A DNA stretch of 64,000 nt. Source: Ruegeria sp. 6PALISEP08 (GTDB lineage Bacteria; Pseudomonadota; Alphaproteobacteria; Rhodobacterales; Rhodobacteraceae). Both the position numbers and the translations under genes were made by a program. The DNA lies in NCBI RefSeq assembly GCF_001238295.1, contig NZ_LGXZ01000004.1, positions 62,001 to 126,000 on the forward strand. Direction: 5' to 3'. This document shows, piece after piece, positions 18,145-25,338 of the stretch. The notes beneath the pieces were generated by a model. The model did no database searches, had not been told where the DNA came from, and worked only from the letters and a program-made list of their open reading frames with translations. Numbering within the stretch: position 1 is the stretch's first letter; the number at the start of each line of letters is the position of its first letter.

Positions 18145-19355
18145 GTGTGGACCGTGGTGTATTTTGACACGGGACGATCAATACATGTCGGCGAAGGTGC
18201 GCGCCCTGCAAATCGCGAGGCCAGTGTTTGCGGGCCCGCCGTGATGCGAAAATAATCGTATGCACCCGGACGGTCAAAAGCGCAGAGATACTGAAAATGC
18301 AGTTTGAAGAACCGCCAACGCTCCGCCTTCCAACGCTCAGGCGACAGAGTTTGAGTGAACGCTGCTGACAGGACCAATGGCCACTTCTTGTCAGGGCTGC
18401 CCACTCCACTGACCGCAACCGGGTCGCACAGCGCAAAAGCACAGCCGTCGCCGGGGGCGGTAACGTCGACCCATGCCACATTGGGTTGCGTGGACAAAAA
18501 CTGCAAATCCGCGCGCAAACGGTATGCGCTTGGTAGGAAAGACACCATCGGAACCACCTGCCCCAAAGTCAGAAACGACAATATCGGGCCACTTTCGTGC
18601 CCTCCTTGGTTGCGGATCAGATCAGCCAACACCGACACACCAAGATGCGCGCCCGAGCTGTGGCCGATCACCAGAACCTCATCCACGTCGTCGGTCAAAG
18701 CCTGTTTGATCAGGTCTTGGAACGTGTTCAGTCTTGCCTGCAACTGCGGCGGTGTTTCCCCATTCAATTGCGCAGAGTATGCGTAGTCATACATGAGGTA
18801 ATACGCGAACAAGCGGTTATCGATTGTGCGAAACCAATGAAGCACGAAATAGGCCAGGACACCTGCCGGAACCAAAGCCCACAGCCCCACCATCGGGTTC
18901 AACAGTTTCGTCATCGCCCAGGCAACCAGAATCGCGACCAGCAATTGCAACAACAGCATCCCAACCGGATATAGCGCGGCAATTACCGGCCCTTTACGCA
19001 GCCCCATCAACCGGCGCAGGGTTCCTGTTGAGATGTAAATCCAAGCGGTTCGAACCAGTTGCAGATAGGTCGACAAGATCGACCCCGTCATGCTGTCGCG
19101 CACGATATCCGACCAGACCAGTACGTCGATCTCCGTGTTTACCCGGTCATCATCTTGAACCGACATGACGTGCCAGCCAAAGACCTCGGACCGCGGCTTG
19201 GCTGACACAGAAATCTCGTAGCCGGAAATCGCGGCCTGGACCTGTGCTTCGGACCGATACAACTCGCGGTATCGTCTGGGAGGAAACGGATCATAGCCGG
19301 GTATGTAGAACACCCTGCGTTTGCGCACCCGAGGCCTATTTATCTGACTGCTCAT
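18141..19355 (-). CDS. Membrane-associated alpha/beta hydrolase (lipase-like)
   Basis: 404 residues. The N-terminal part reads RRVFYIPGYDPFPPRRYREL, a hydrolase oxyanion-type strand. Two strong membrane helices lie near residues 122-150 and 156-175. The nucleophile elbow is GHSSG at 231-235 (Ser233). The protein ends in a soluble domain with FRITAGPQTLASRF. Such proteins are usually annotated as hypothetical; esterase or lipase chemistry on a membrane lipid is likely. It is the first gene of a coupled pair with the P450. Its ribosome-binding site lies in a 10-bp inverted repeat (19357-19407). Confidence 0.7.
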   Translation of the reverse strand: MSSQINRPRVRKRRVFYIPGYDPFPPRRYRELYRSEAQVQAAISGYEISVSAKPRSEVFGWHVMSVQDDDRVNTEIDVLVWSDIVRDSMTGSILSTYLQLVRTAWIYISTGTLRRLMGLRKGPVIAALYPVGMLLLQLLVAILVAWAMTKLLNPMVGLWALVPAGVLAYFVLHWFRTIDNRLFAYYLMYDYAYSAQLNGETPPQLQARLNTFQDLIKQALTDDVDEVLVIGHSSGAHLGVSVLADLIRNQGGHESGPILSFLTLGQVVPMVSFLPSAYRLRADLQFLSTQPNVAWVDVTAPGDGCAFALCDPVAVSGVGSPDKKWPLVLSAAFTQTLSPERWKAERWRFFKLHFQYLCAFDRPGAYDYFRITAGPQTLASRFAGRAPSPTCIDRPVSKYTTVHT

Positions 19356-19356
19356 G

Positions 19357-19407
19357 CCCTTACCTTCTTCCGTGCAGGTTAACGCAGGCTTGAGGTCAAG
19401 GTAAGGG
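19357..19407 (-). promoter_or_regulatory. Hairpin that would sequester the ribosome-binding site of the hydrolase-P450 unit
   Basis: On the minus strand CCCTTACCTT (19407-19398) is perfectly complementary to AAGGTAAGGG (19366-19357), which sits one base before the ATG at 19355 and contains the purine-rich ribosome-binding stretch. The loop is 31 nt. Pairing would hide the initiation region, as in translational switches and RNA thermometers. Confidence 0.45.
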
Positions 19408-19417
19408 GGTCAGCGGT

Positions 19418-20170
19418 TTATCCGAAGTTTGCCAAAGCCGGGAAGGTTTCCAGCAACCACCAGCTGAACCGGGTAAAGAGGCCGGTGATCAGCATGATCC
19501 CCACAAACAACAGCAAGCCGCCCATAACCTTTTCGATTGTACCCATATAGGGCTTGATGCGGTTCATCACTGTCATCGAGCGGTTCAGGAACATTGCGGC
19601 CAGCAGGAATGGAATGCCAAGCCCTGCCGCATAGACACCCAGCAATACTGTTCCCCGCGCAACAGACGCCTCATTCGCCGCCAGCGAGAGGATCGCGCCC
19701 AGCTGAGGTCCGATGCAGGGCGTCCAGCCGAAAGCAAACGCCAAACCCAGGATATACGCACCAAAGACCGAACCGCCGGATTCGCCGGTGTCTATCCGAG
19801 CCTCACGGTCCAGAAACGGGATGCGGAAAACGTTCAGGAAATGCAGGCCAAACACGATCACCACAGCGCCGGAAAGCTTGGCGAAAAGCACCTGATTTTG
19901 CAGAACAAACACCCCAAAGGCCGACGCGGTGAAGCCCAAAAGCAGAAAGACGGTCGACAGTCCCATCACAAAGAACAAAGCCGACAGGGTTGCCTTGCGC
20001 CGCGCGCGGGCTTCGTCCTGCATCTCGTTGATTGTGACACCACTCATATACGCCAAATAGGGTGGCACGATGGGCAGCACGCAAGGCGACAGAAAGCTGA
20101 TCAAACCACCCAGGAGGGCGACGAACATGGCGGGCAGCAGTCCCGCGTCTATGATTTCAATTCCGAACAT
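19418..20170 (-). CDS. ccdA: Cytochrome c biogenesis/thiol transport protein CcdA
   Basis: About 250 residues from the ATG at 20170, where the first membrane segment follows at once; the frame extends 12 codons to 20206 with other possible starts. Six hydrophobic helices carry the two conserved cysteine motifs of CcdA: FLSPCVLP (Cys30) and GWTPCIGP (Cys152). CcdA moves reducing equivalents from cytoplasmic thioredoxin across the inner membrane to apocytochrome c and other periplasmic thiols. It fits with ccmE, ccmF and ccmH elsewhere in the window, and it is divergent from tusA. Confidence 0.92.
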   Translation of the reverse strand: MFGIEIIDAGLLPAMFVALLGGLISFLSPCVLPIVPPYLAYMSGVTINEMQDEARARRKATLSALFFVMGLSTVFLLLGFTASAFGVFVLQNQVLFAKLSGAVVIVFGLHFLNVFRIPFLDREARIDTGESGGSVFGAYILGLAFAFGWTPCIGPQLGAILSLAANEASVARGTVLLGVYAAGLGIPFLLAAMFLNRSMTVMNRIKPYMGTIEKVMGGLLLFVGIMLITGLFTRFSWWLLETFPALANFG

Positions 20171-20276
20171 GTCTCTGCACATAAGTGATGATTGGCGATC
20201 CGTCACGGGGCCATTCGGTCACATCCTCGTGGTTGGAATCTGGACAATATTTCAACTTGGCCCTATCCCGATTTGC

Positions 20277-20510
20277 ATGACCGAGATTACAGAAACGCTG
20301 GACGCTCTGGGGCTGTTGTGCCCTCTGCCCGTTCTCAAAGCCCGTAAACGGCTGAAATCCATGCCCGCAGGGGCCGTCCTGCGCGTGCTGGCCGATGATC
20401 CGGCCGCTATCGTCGATGTTCCGCATTTTTGCGCTGAGGTAGGGCATACGCTGTTGTCACAAGATCTTGATGGGGCACATCAGGTGTATCTGATCCAAAA
20501 ATCTGTCTGA
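20277..20510 (+). CDS. TusA family sulfurtransferase
   Basis: 77 residues from the ATG at 20277, the first that fits the family; an open frame runs back to 20070 but overlaps ccdA. The conserved LDALGLLCPLPVLKARKRL contains the CPxP motif with the sulfur-carrying Cys. TusA proteins pass persulfide sulfur for tRNA thiolation, molybdenum cofactor or other uses. The ribosome-binding site is weak. It ends at a terminator shared with rne. Confidence 0.85.
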   Translation: MTEITETLDALGLLCPLPVLKARKRLKSMPAGAVLRVLADDPAAIVDVPHFCAEVGHTLLSQDLDGAHQVYLIQKSV

Positions 20511-20528
20511 ATAACCCTGCGCTTACGA

Positions 20529-20556
20529 AAAAGGCGGGCCCATCGGCCCGCCTTTT
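20529..20556. terminator. Bidirectional terminator between tusA and rne
   Basis: AAAAGGCGGGCC (20529-20540) pairs with GGCCCGCCTTTT (20545-20556), a 12-bp stem with a 4-nt loop, with A/T-rich tails in both directions. Confidence 0.9.
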
Positions 20557-20558
20557 CT

Positions 20559-23486
20559 TTAGTTGCCCAGCGACCACCACCCGCGTCGCTTCGGCTTGGC
20601 AGGGCCAGGTTCCGGTTCTTCCGCCACAGTTTCCAAAACGGGTTCGGGCGTCTTCTCCTCAGGGGCTTCTGCGGCAGGCTCGACATCATCTGAGTTGGAG
20701 TCTTCCGCCGCTTCCGTTGCAAGTTCTTCCACAACAGCAGAAGTTTCTTCGGCTGGTGAATCCTCAACGGTGGCCTCTTCGGCAATCGCGGGTGCCTCAG
20801 GCGTGGTTTCAACGGTCTCAGCTTCCGCTTTAACACCCTCGCCAAGGTCTTCAGCAACTTCTGGTGTTTCGACCTGTGGGCTCTCAACAACCTCATCTGC
20901 CGCAGGCGTATCCGTAACGATTTCAGCTTCGGCAACTGCCGTTTCAACCTGTTCGGTCGTTTCTTCCGCGACTACGTCTTTCTTCCGACGACGCGGTGCG
21001 CGTTTGCGCTTGGGCTTGGCGGGTTTTTCTTCGTCAGCAACTTCTTCTTCGGTAACTTCTTCTACGACGACCTCAGCCGCACCCTCTTCATCGGCTTTGT
21101 CTATCGACGTGCTTTCCTGCGTCTCGGCGTCAGTACCTTCGCTGGATTGCTCTGTCGCGTCACCATTGACCCCGCCCTTCTTGCGCCGACGACGGCGGCG
21201 TTTGCGCTTGGGTTTAGTTTCTTCCTCGGTCTGAGCAATTTCGTCTTCGACCTCTTCCTCATCGGACGAATCCACCAAATCCATCAATGAGGCATCGACG
21301 GATACAACAGGTGCTGTGGCTTCAGGTACGATTCGGCTGGCGGTCTTGAATTTCTCCATCGAGAAATCAGGGCTGACCAAATGAATATCGCCTTCGATCC
21401 GCACTGACAGACCATAGCGCGCTTCTATCTGCGCAATGTGCTCCCGTTTCTGGTTCATAAGGAAGTTGGCGATGCTGACCGGGCAGCGCACCAGAACCTC
21501 ACGCGAGCGACGGCGGGTGCCTTCCTCTTCGATCTGACGCAGAATCGACAGGGCCATATTGTCGTCCGAGCGGATCAGACCGGTTCCATGACAGGCCGGG
21601 CATGGCTGCGTGGTGGCCTCGATCATACCGGGGCGCAGACGCTGACGGCTCATCTCCAACAGACCAAAGCCCGAAATCCGGCCCACTTGAATGCGCGCAC
21701 GGTCGGTTTTCAGCTTGTCCTTCAGACGTTTTTCGACCGCCGCATTGTTCTTGCGCTCGTCCATATCGATGAAATCGATAACGATCAGACCAGCCAAATC
21801 CCGCAGACGCAACTGACGCGCCACTTCTTCGGCGGCCTCCAGGTTGGTTTTCAGCGCGGTTTCCTCGATCGAGCCTTCCTTGGTTGCTCGACCTGAGTTC
21901 ACGTCGATCGCCACCAGAGCCTCAGTGACACCGATCACGATATAACCGCCGGATCTCAGCTGAACTGTCGGGTTGAACATGCCCGCCAGATAGCTTTCCA
22001 CCTGATAGCGCGCAAACAGAGGCAGCGCATCTTCATACCGTTTCACGTTCTTGGCGTGGGACGGCATGATCATTTTCATGAAGTCTTTGGCGATGCGATA
22101 GCCGCCCTCACCTTCGACCAGAACTTCGTCGATTTCGCGGTTATAAAGATCCCGAATCGAGCGCTTGATCAGGTCGCCTTCCTCATAGATCTTTGCAGGC
22201 GCAATCGACTCCAGCGTCAGCGCGCGGATCTGTTCCCACAACCGTTGCAGATATTCATAATCGCGCTTGATTTCGGATTTTGTTCGCTTGGCCCCTGCCG
22301 TTCGGATGATCAAACCCGCCCCGGTCGGCACATCAATGTCCGAGGCAATTTCTTTCAGTTTCTTGCGGTCGGGTGCATTGGTAATCTTGCGGCTGATGCC
22401 GCCGCCACGTGCGGTGTTCGGCATCAATACGCAATACCGACCCGCAAGCGACAGATAGGTTGTCAGTGCAGCACCCTTGTTGCCGCGTTCTTCCTTGACG
22501 ACCTGCACCAGCAGAACCTGACGTACTTTGATGACTTCCTGGATCTTGTAGCGACGCGGGCGTGGTTTGCGAGGCGGACGGATGTCTTCGCTGTCATCCT
22601 CGTCGGCCACCGATTCAATCGAATCGTCCTTCGAAGACGCATCGGCCCCCTTGCTTTCAGCACCTTCACCATTCGCGTCCTGGTCGACCTCGGACTCCGA
22701 AGGGTTTTCGTCCAAGGCGTCGGCGTCGCCAGCGGCAGACTTTTCAGCCTCTACCACATTCGCCTCGTCCGAAGGTTCGCTGAGTGCATCTGCAACGTCT
22801 TCAGATACCTCATCAGAGGTTTCACCGGCATCTTCAACAGATTCACGGGCATCGTCGCTGGTTGCTTCGACCGCATCAAATGTGTCATCGCCCTCGACAA
22901 CAGTCGCCTGCTCAGCGTCTTCAGAACCAGCTTCCGATGGGGTTGCATCATTGGCTTCCGGCTCTTCCACCGGCGTTTCAGCCACAATCTCCATGGGTGA
23001 GGTCCCCTCAGGCACCTCTGCATCTGTTTCTTCGCCGTCGGCCAGATCGATGGTTTCCATACCGGTCGGCTCGGCTGAAACCTCCATCGTTTCAACCGGA
23101 TCGTCCGACTTCACATCAGCGGCCTTGGATCGCGTCCGGGACCGCCGCTTTTTGGGCTTGGCTTCTTCAGCTTCGTCACGCGCCTTCATCGCCTCGGCAT
23201 AGGCGCGCTCTTCCTCCATCAGCGCCTCACGGTCGGCGACGGGGATCTGATAATAATCCGGATGAATTTCCGAAAACGCGAGGAAACCGTGACGGTTCCC
23301 ACCGTAGTCGACAAATGCCGCCTGCAGCGACGGCTCAACCCGTGTTACTTTTGCAAGATAGATGTTGCCAGCAAGCTGGCGTTTGTTTTCGGATTCAAAG
23401 TCGAACTCCTCGACCTTATTTCCGTCGACCACCACAACGCGAGTTTCCTCCGCGTGGGTGGCATCGATAAGCATTTTCTTAGCCAT
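20559..23486 (-). CDS. rne: Ribonuclease E
   Basis: 975 residues from the ATG at 23486 after AAGGAAAC. The S1 RNA-binding domain (about residues 37-98) is interrupted by an acidic, low-complexity insertion (about 100-310) and resumes near 313. The catalytic DNase-I-like subdomain has AIDVNSGR (Asp528) and VIDFIDMD (Asp571/Asp574); the Zn-link is CPAC (Cys629, Cys632). After about residue 760 an acidic scaffold region with Arg-rich patches (KRKRRRRRRKK, KRKRAPRRRKK) for RNA binding ends in KRRGWWSLGN. It starts bulk mRNA decay and processes rRNA and tRNA, and the tail would assemble the degradosome. Confidence 0.95.
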   Translation of the reverse strand: MAKKMLIDATHAEETRVVVVDGNKVEEFDFESENKRQLAGNIYLAKVTRVEPSLQAAFVDYGGNRHGFLAFSEIHPDYYQIPVADREALMEEERAYAEAMKARDEAEEAKPKKRRSRTRSKAADVKSDDPVETMEVSAEPTGMETIDLADGEETDAEVPEGTSPMEIVAETPVEEPEANDATPSEAGSEDAEQATVVEGDDTFDAVEATSDDARESVEDAGETSDEVSEDVADALSEPSDEANVVEAEKSAAGDADALDENPSESEVDQDANGEGAESKGADASSKDDSIESVADEDDSEDIRPPRKPRPRRYKIQEVIKVRQVLLVQVVKEERGNKGAALTTYLSLAGRYCVLMPNTARGGGISRKITNAPDRKKLKEIASDIDVPTGAGLIIRTAGAKRTKSEIKRDYEYLQRLWEQIRALTLESIAPAKIYEEGDLIKRSIRDLYNREIDEVLVEGEGGYRIAKDFMKMIMPSHAKNVKRYEDALPLFARYQVESYLAGMFNPTVQLRSGGYIVIGVTEALVAIDVNSGRATKEGSIEETALKTNLEAAEEVARQLRLRDLAGLIVIDFIDMDERKNNAAVEKRLKDKLKTDRARIQVGRISGFGLLEMSRQRLRPGMIEATTQPCPACHGTGLIRSDDNMALSILRQIEEEGTRRRSREVLVRCPVSIANFLMNQKREHIAQIEARYGLSVRIEGDIHLVSPDFSMEKFKTASRIVPEATAPVVSVDASLMDLVDSSDEEEVEDEIAQTEEETKPKRKRRRRRRKKGGVNGDATEQSSEGTDAETQESTSIDKADEEGAAEVVVEEVTEEEVADEEKPAKPKRKRAPRRRKKDVVAEETTEQVETAVAEAEIVTDTPAADEVVESPQVETPEVAEDLGEGVKAEAETVETTPEAPAIAEEATVEDSPAEETSAVVEELATEAAEDSNSDDVEPAAEAPEEKTPEPVLETVAEEPEPGPAKPKRRGWWSLGN

Positions 23487-23921
23487 GTTTCCTTGGTGCA
23501 CCGCGCCAAACGCGTTGTCCTGACCTGTCCAGGCGGACAGGCGCTTTTGGGGAGGTGTCTTGTCAGGGCGATATCAGACGGCGCGCGGCAGGGTCTGGCG
23601 CTGTGGCCCCCTGCCCGTTCTCTCAATCGTTGCGCGCGCGTCATCGCGGTTCTTCTCCGACAGGCGCTGGTCGCTGCCTGCCCATTTATTCCTTTCGCCC
23701 AGATCTCCTGGGCTCAGGTATTCTACTGCCCCTATCGGGGCACAATCGGTCTGCTGAACCGTGAGGGGTTGATCCTCATCAACGGATCAGCAGCGAAACT
23801 CAAAGATTCGGGGCTTATGGGCGTCGAATTCGCCCGGCCCGTCCGGATACAATAAAAGCAACCCTGTGGAAAAGACAATGGGCAAACTGCATTCCGTCAG
23901 TCTTCCCGCGCGACGGATCCC
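23487..23921. other. Long rne leader and flanking non-coding region
   Basis: This gap between rne and dctD is about 500 bp together with the repeat next to it. On the minus strand it should hold the rne promoter and leader; a 7-bp stem-loop (CCTGTCC at 23524-23530 with GGACAGG at 23535-23541) lies 38 nt before the rne start. On the plus strand one frame is open from within rne to 23855 but has no start codon or ribosome-binding site outside rne, so I do not call a gene. Confidence 0.5.
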
Positions 23922-23983
23922 CTTCATCTGGCCAAAAATATCTCGGGGGAGTCGCCATTGGCGATGGGGGCAGAGCCCCCAAC
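23922..23983. repeat. Candidate Roseobacter intergenic palindromic repeat, copy 1
   Basis: The core CTTCATCTGGCCAAAAATAT at 23922-23941 is followed by CTCGGGGGA, then by short palindromes (TCGCCATTGGCGA, and GGGGGC-AGA-GCCCCC at 23966-23980). The layout resembles a palindromic element I remember from many Rhodobacterales intergenic regions. A second, diverged copy lies at 37066. Copy number in the genome cannot be checked here. Confidence 0.5.
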
Positions 23984-23991
23984 CGCAAAGC

Positions 23992-25326
23992 TTACAGATA
24001 GTCCGAACGCTGGAGGCCATATTTGGCCATTTTTTCATTCAGCGTCCGGCGCGGCAGACACAGCTCATCCATAACGGATGCAATCGAGCCCTTGTGACGC
24101 CGCATCGTGTTGTCGATCAGCATCCGTTCGAACGCCTCGACATATTCTTTCAACGGCTTACCCTCGGTGGTCATCACCGGCTGCATTTCTTCATGATCTG
24201 ACATCAACAGCGACGCAATTGTGCCCGACCCACGGCGCGACTGCAGCACGGCACGCTCGGCAATATTGATCAGTTGACGTACGTTGCCCGGCCACGGGGC
24301 TTGCAACAATTGCGCTGCCTCCTGCGCACTGACCTGAGGCGCGTCACACCCGTATTCCTCGGCAAATTGCTCGCTGAGACGGGTGAACAGGGTCAGGATA
24401 TCCTCCCCGCGCTGGCGCAGCGGCGGCATGGTGATACGCAACGCGGCCAATCGATAAAACAGATCCGGGCGCAGAACATCCTCGGATGTTTTGCCCGCTT
24501 CCTGCAGGTTCGAAATCGCAACAATCCGCGTTTCCGCAGGGGTGCCCTGCTCGTTCATCACGCTCAACAGCTTGGCCTGCAACGTATCACTCAGTGCCTC
24601 AACGTCTTCCAGCACCAGCGTGCCACCGCGCGCTTCTTCGATGGCGGGCAGTTGCGCATCCTCTGGCATCATCGGACCAAACAGACGCTTGGCCAAGGCG
24701 TCTTCTTCAAGTGCTGCACAGGACACAAGGACAAACTTCTTGCCGGCACGGCTGCCCACCGCGTGCAGCGCATGAGCCACCAGGGTTTTACCGGTTCCGG
24801 TCTCGCCGTCGATCAGCACATGGCCATCAGCTTGCCCAAGATCCAGAATATCTTCACGCAGCCGCTCCATCACCGGGCTGGCACCGATCAGCTTGTTCAT
24901 GATCTGCGTTCCGCCGGACAGTTCGCGCCTAAGCGCACGGTTGTCCAAAGTCAGGCGGCGTGCATTGCTGGCGCGTTTGGCCAATTCGGACATGCGGTCT
25001 GGATTGAAAGGTTTTTCAAGGAAATCAAACGCACCAACACGCATCGCCTCGACCGCCATAGGAACATCGCCGTGACCGGTGATCATGATCACAGGCAAGG
25101 TGCTGTCAGCCCCCATCAGCTTTTTCAAAAGCTGAATGCCATCCATCCCCGGCATTTTGATGTCCGAGATCACGATCCCTGGATAATCCGGCCCCAGAAC
25201 CTTGAGCGCATCTTCCGCGCTGGCAAAGGTCTCGGTGTCATATCCGGACAAAGCTAGCCATTGGCTGATAGACTGGCGCATGTCCTGTTCGTCATCCACA
25301 ATGGCAATTTTCATGGCCTGTGCCAT
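23992..25326 (-). CDS. dctD: DctD-like NtrC-family response regulator lacking GAFTGA
   Basis: 444 residues from the ATG at 25326, 7 nt after GAGG (ORF open to 25332). Receiver domain (1-120) is intact: IVDDEQD, the phosphoacceptor in VISDIKMPGMDG and the Lys in EKP. The AAA+ domain has Walker A GETGTGKT, but the loop that should read GAFTGA is replaced by a short, unrelated stretch after LFG (PMMPEDAQLP), and the Walker B region reads LVLEDV. The arginine finger region FYRLAALRITMPPLRQR and the C-terminal Fis-type helix-turn-helix are present. It pairs with the DctB kinase upstream. Sigma-54 activation is doubtful. Confidence 0.85.
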   Translation of the reverse strand: MAQAMKIAIVDDEQDMRQSISQWLALSGYDTETFASAEDALKVLGPDYPGIVISDIKMPGMDGIQLLKKLMGADSTLPVIMITGHGDVPMAVEAMRVGAFDFLEKPFNPDRMSELAKRASNARRLTLDNRALRRELSGGTQIMNKLIGASPVMERLREDILDLGQADGHVLIDGETGTGKTLVAHALHAVGSRAGKKFVLVSCAALEEDALAKRLFGPMMPEDAQLPAIEEARGGTLVLEDVEALSDTLQAKLLSVMNEQGTPAETRIVAISNLQEAGKTSEDVLRPDLFYRLAALRITMPPLRQRGEDILTLFTRLSEQFAEEYGCDAPQVSAQEAAQLLQAPWPGNVRQLINIAERAVLQSRRGSGTIASLLMSDHEEMQPVMTTEGKPLKEYVEAFERMLIDNTMRRHKGSIASVMDELCLPRRTLNEKMAKYGLQRSDYL

Positions 25327-25338
25327 AGTCATTCCTCG

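Noticed and set aside
17269-18255. 328-codon plus-strand frame opposite the P450 gene
   Set aside because: Antisense shadow of the P450, which has all heme and helix motifs.
20559-21250. Tandem repeats or CRISPR-like structure in the end of rne
   Set aside because: The repetitive look comes from Glu/Ala/Thr/Pro-rich codons with no fixed period or constant spacer.
23262-23855. Plus-strand frame that extends beyond rne into the intergenic region
   Set aside because: The only start is inside rne antisense; the part outside rne has no start codon or ribosome-binding site, and no recognised motif. Kept as non-coding with low certainty.
24274-25257. 327-codon plus-strand frame opposite dctD
   Set aside because: Antisense shadow; no domain and no ribosome-binding site, while dctD has clear domains in the other direction.
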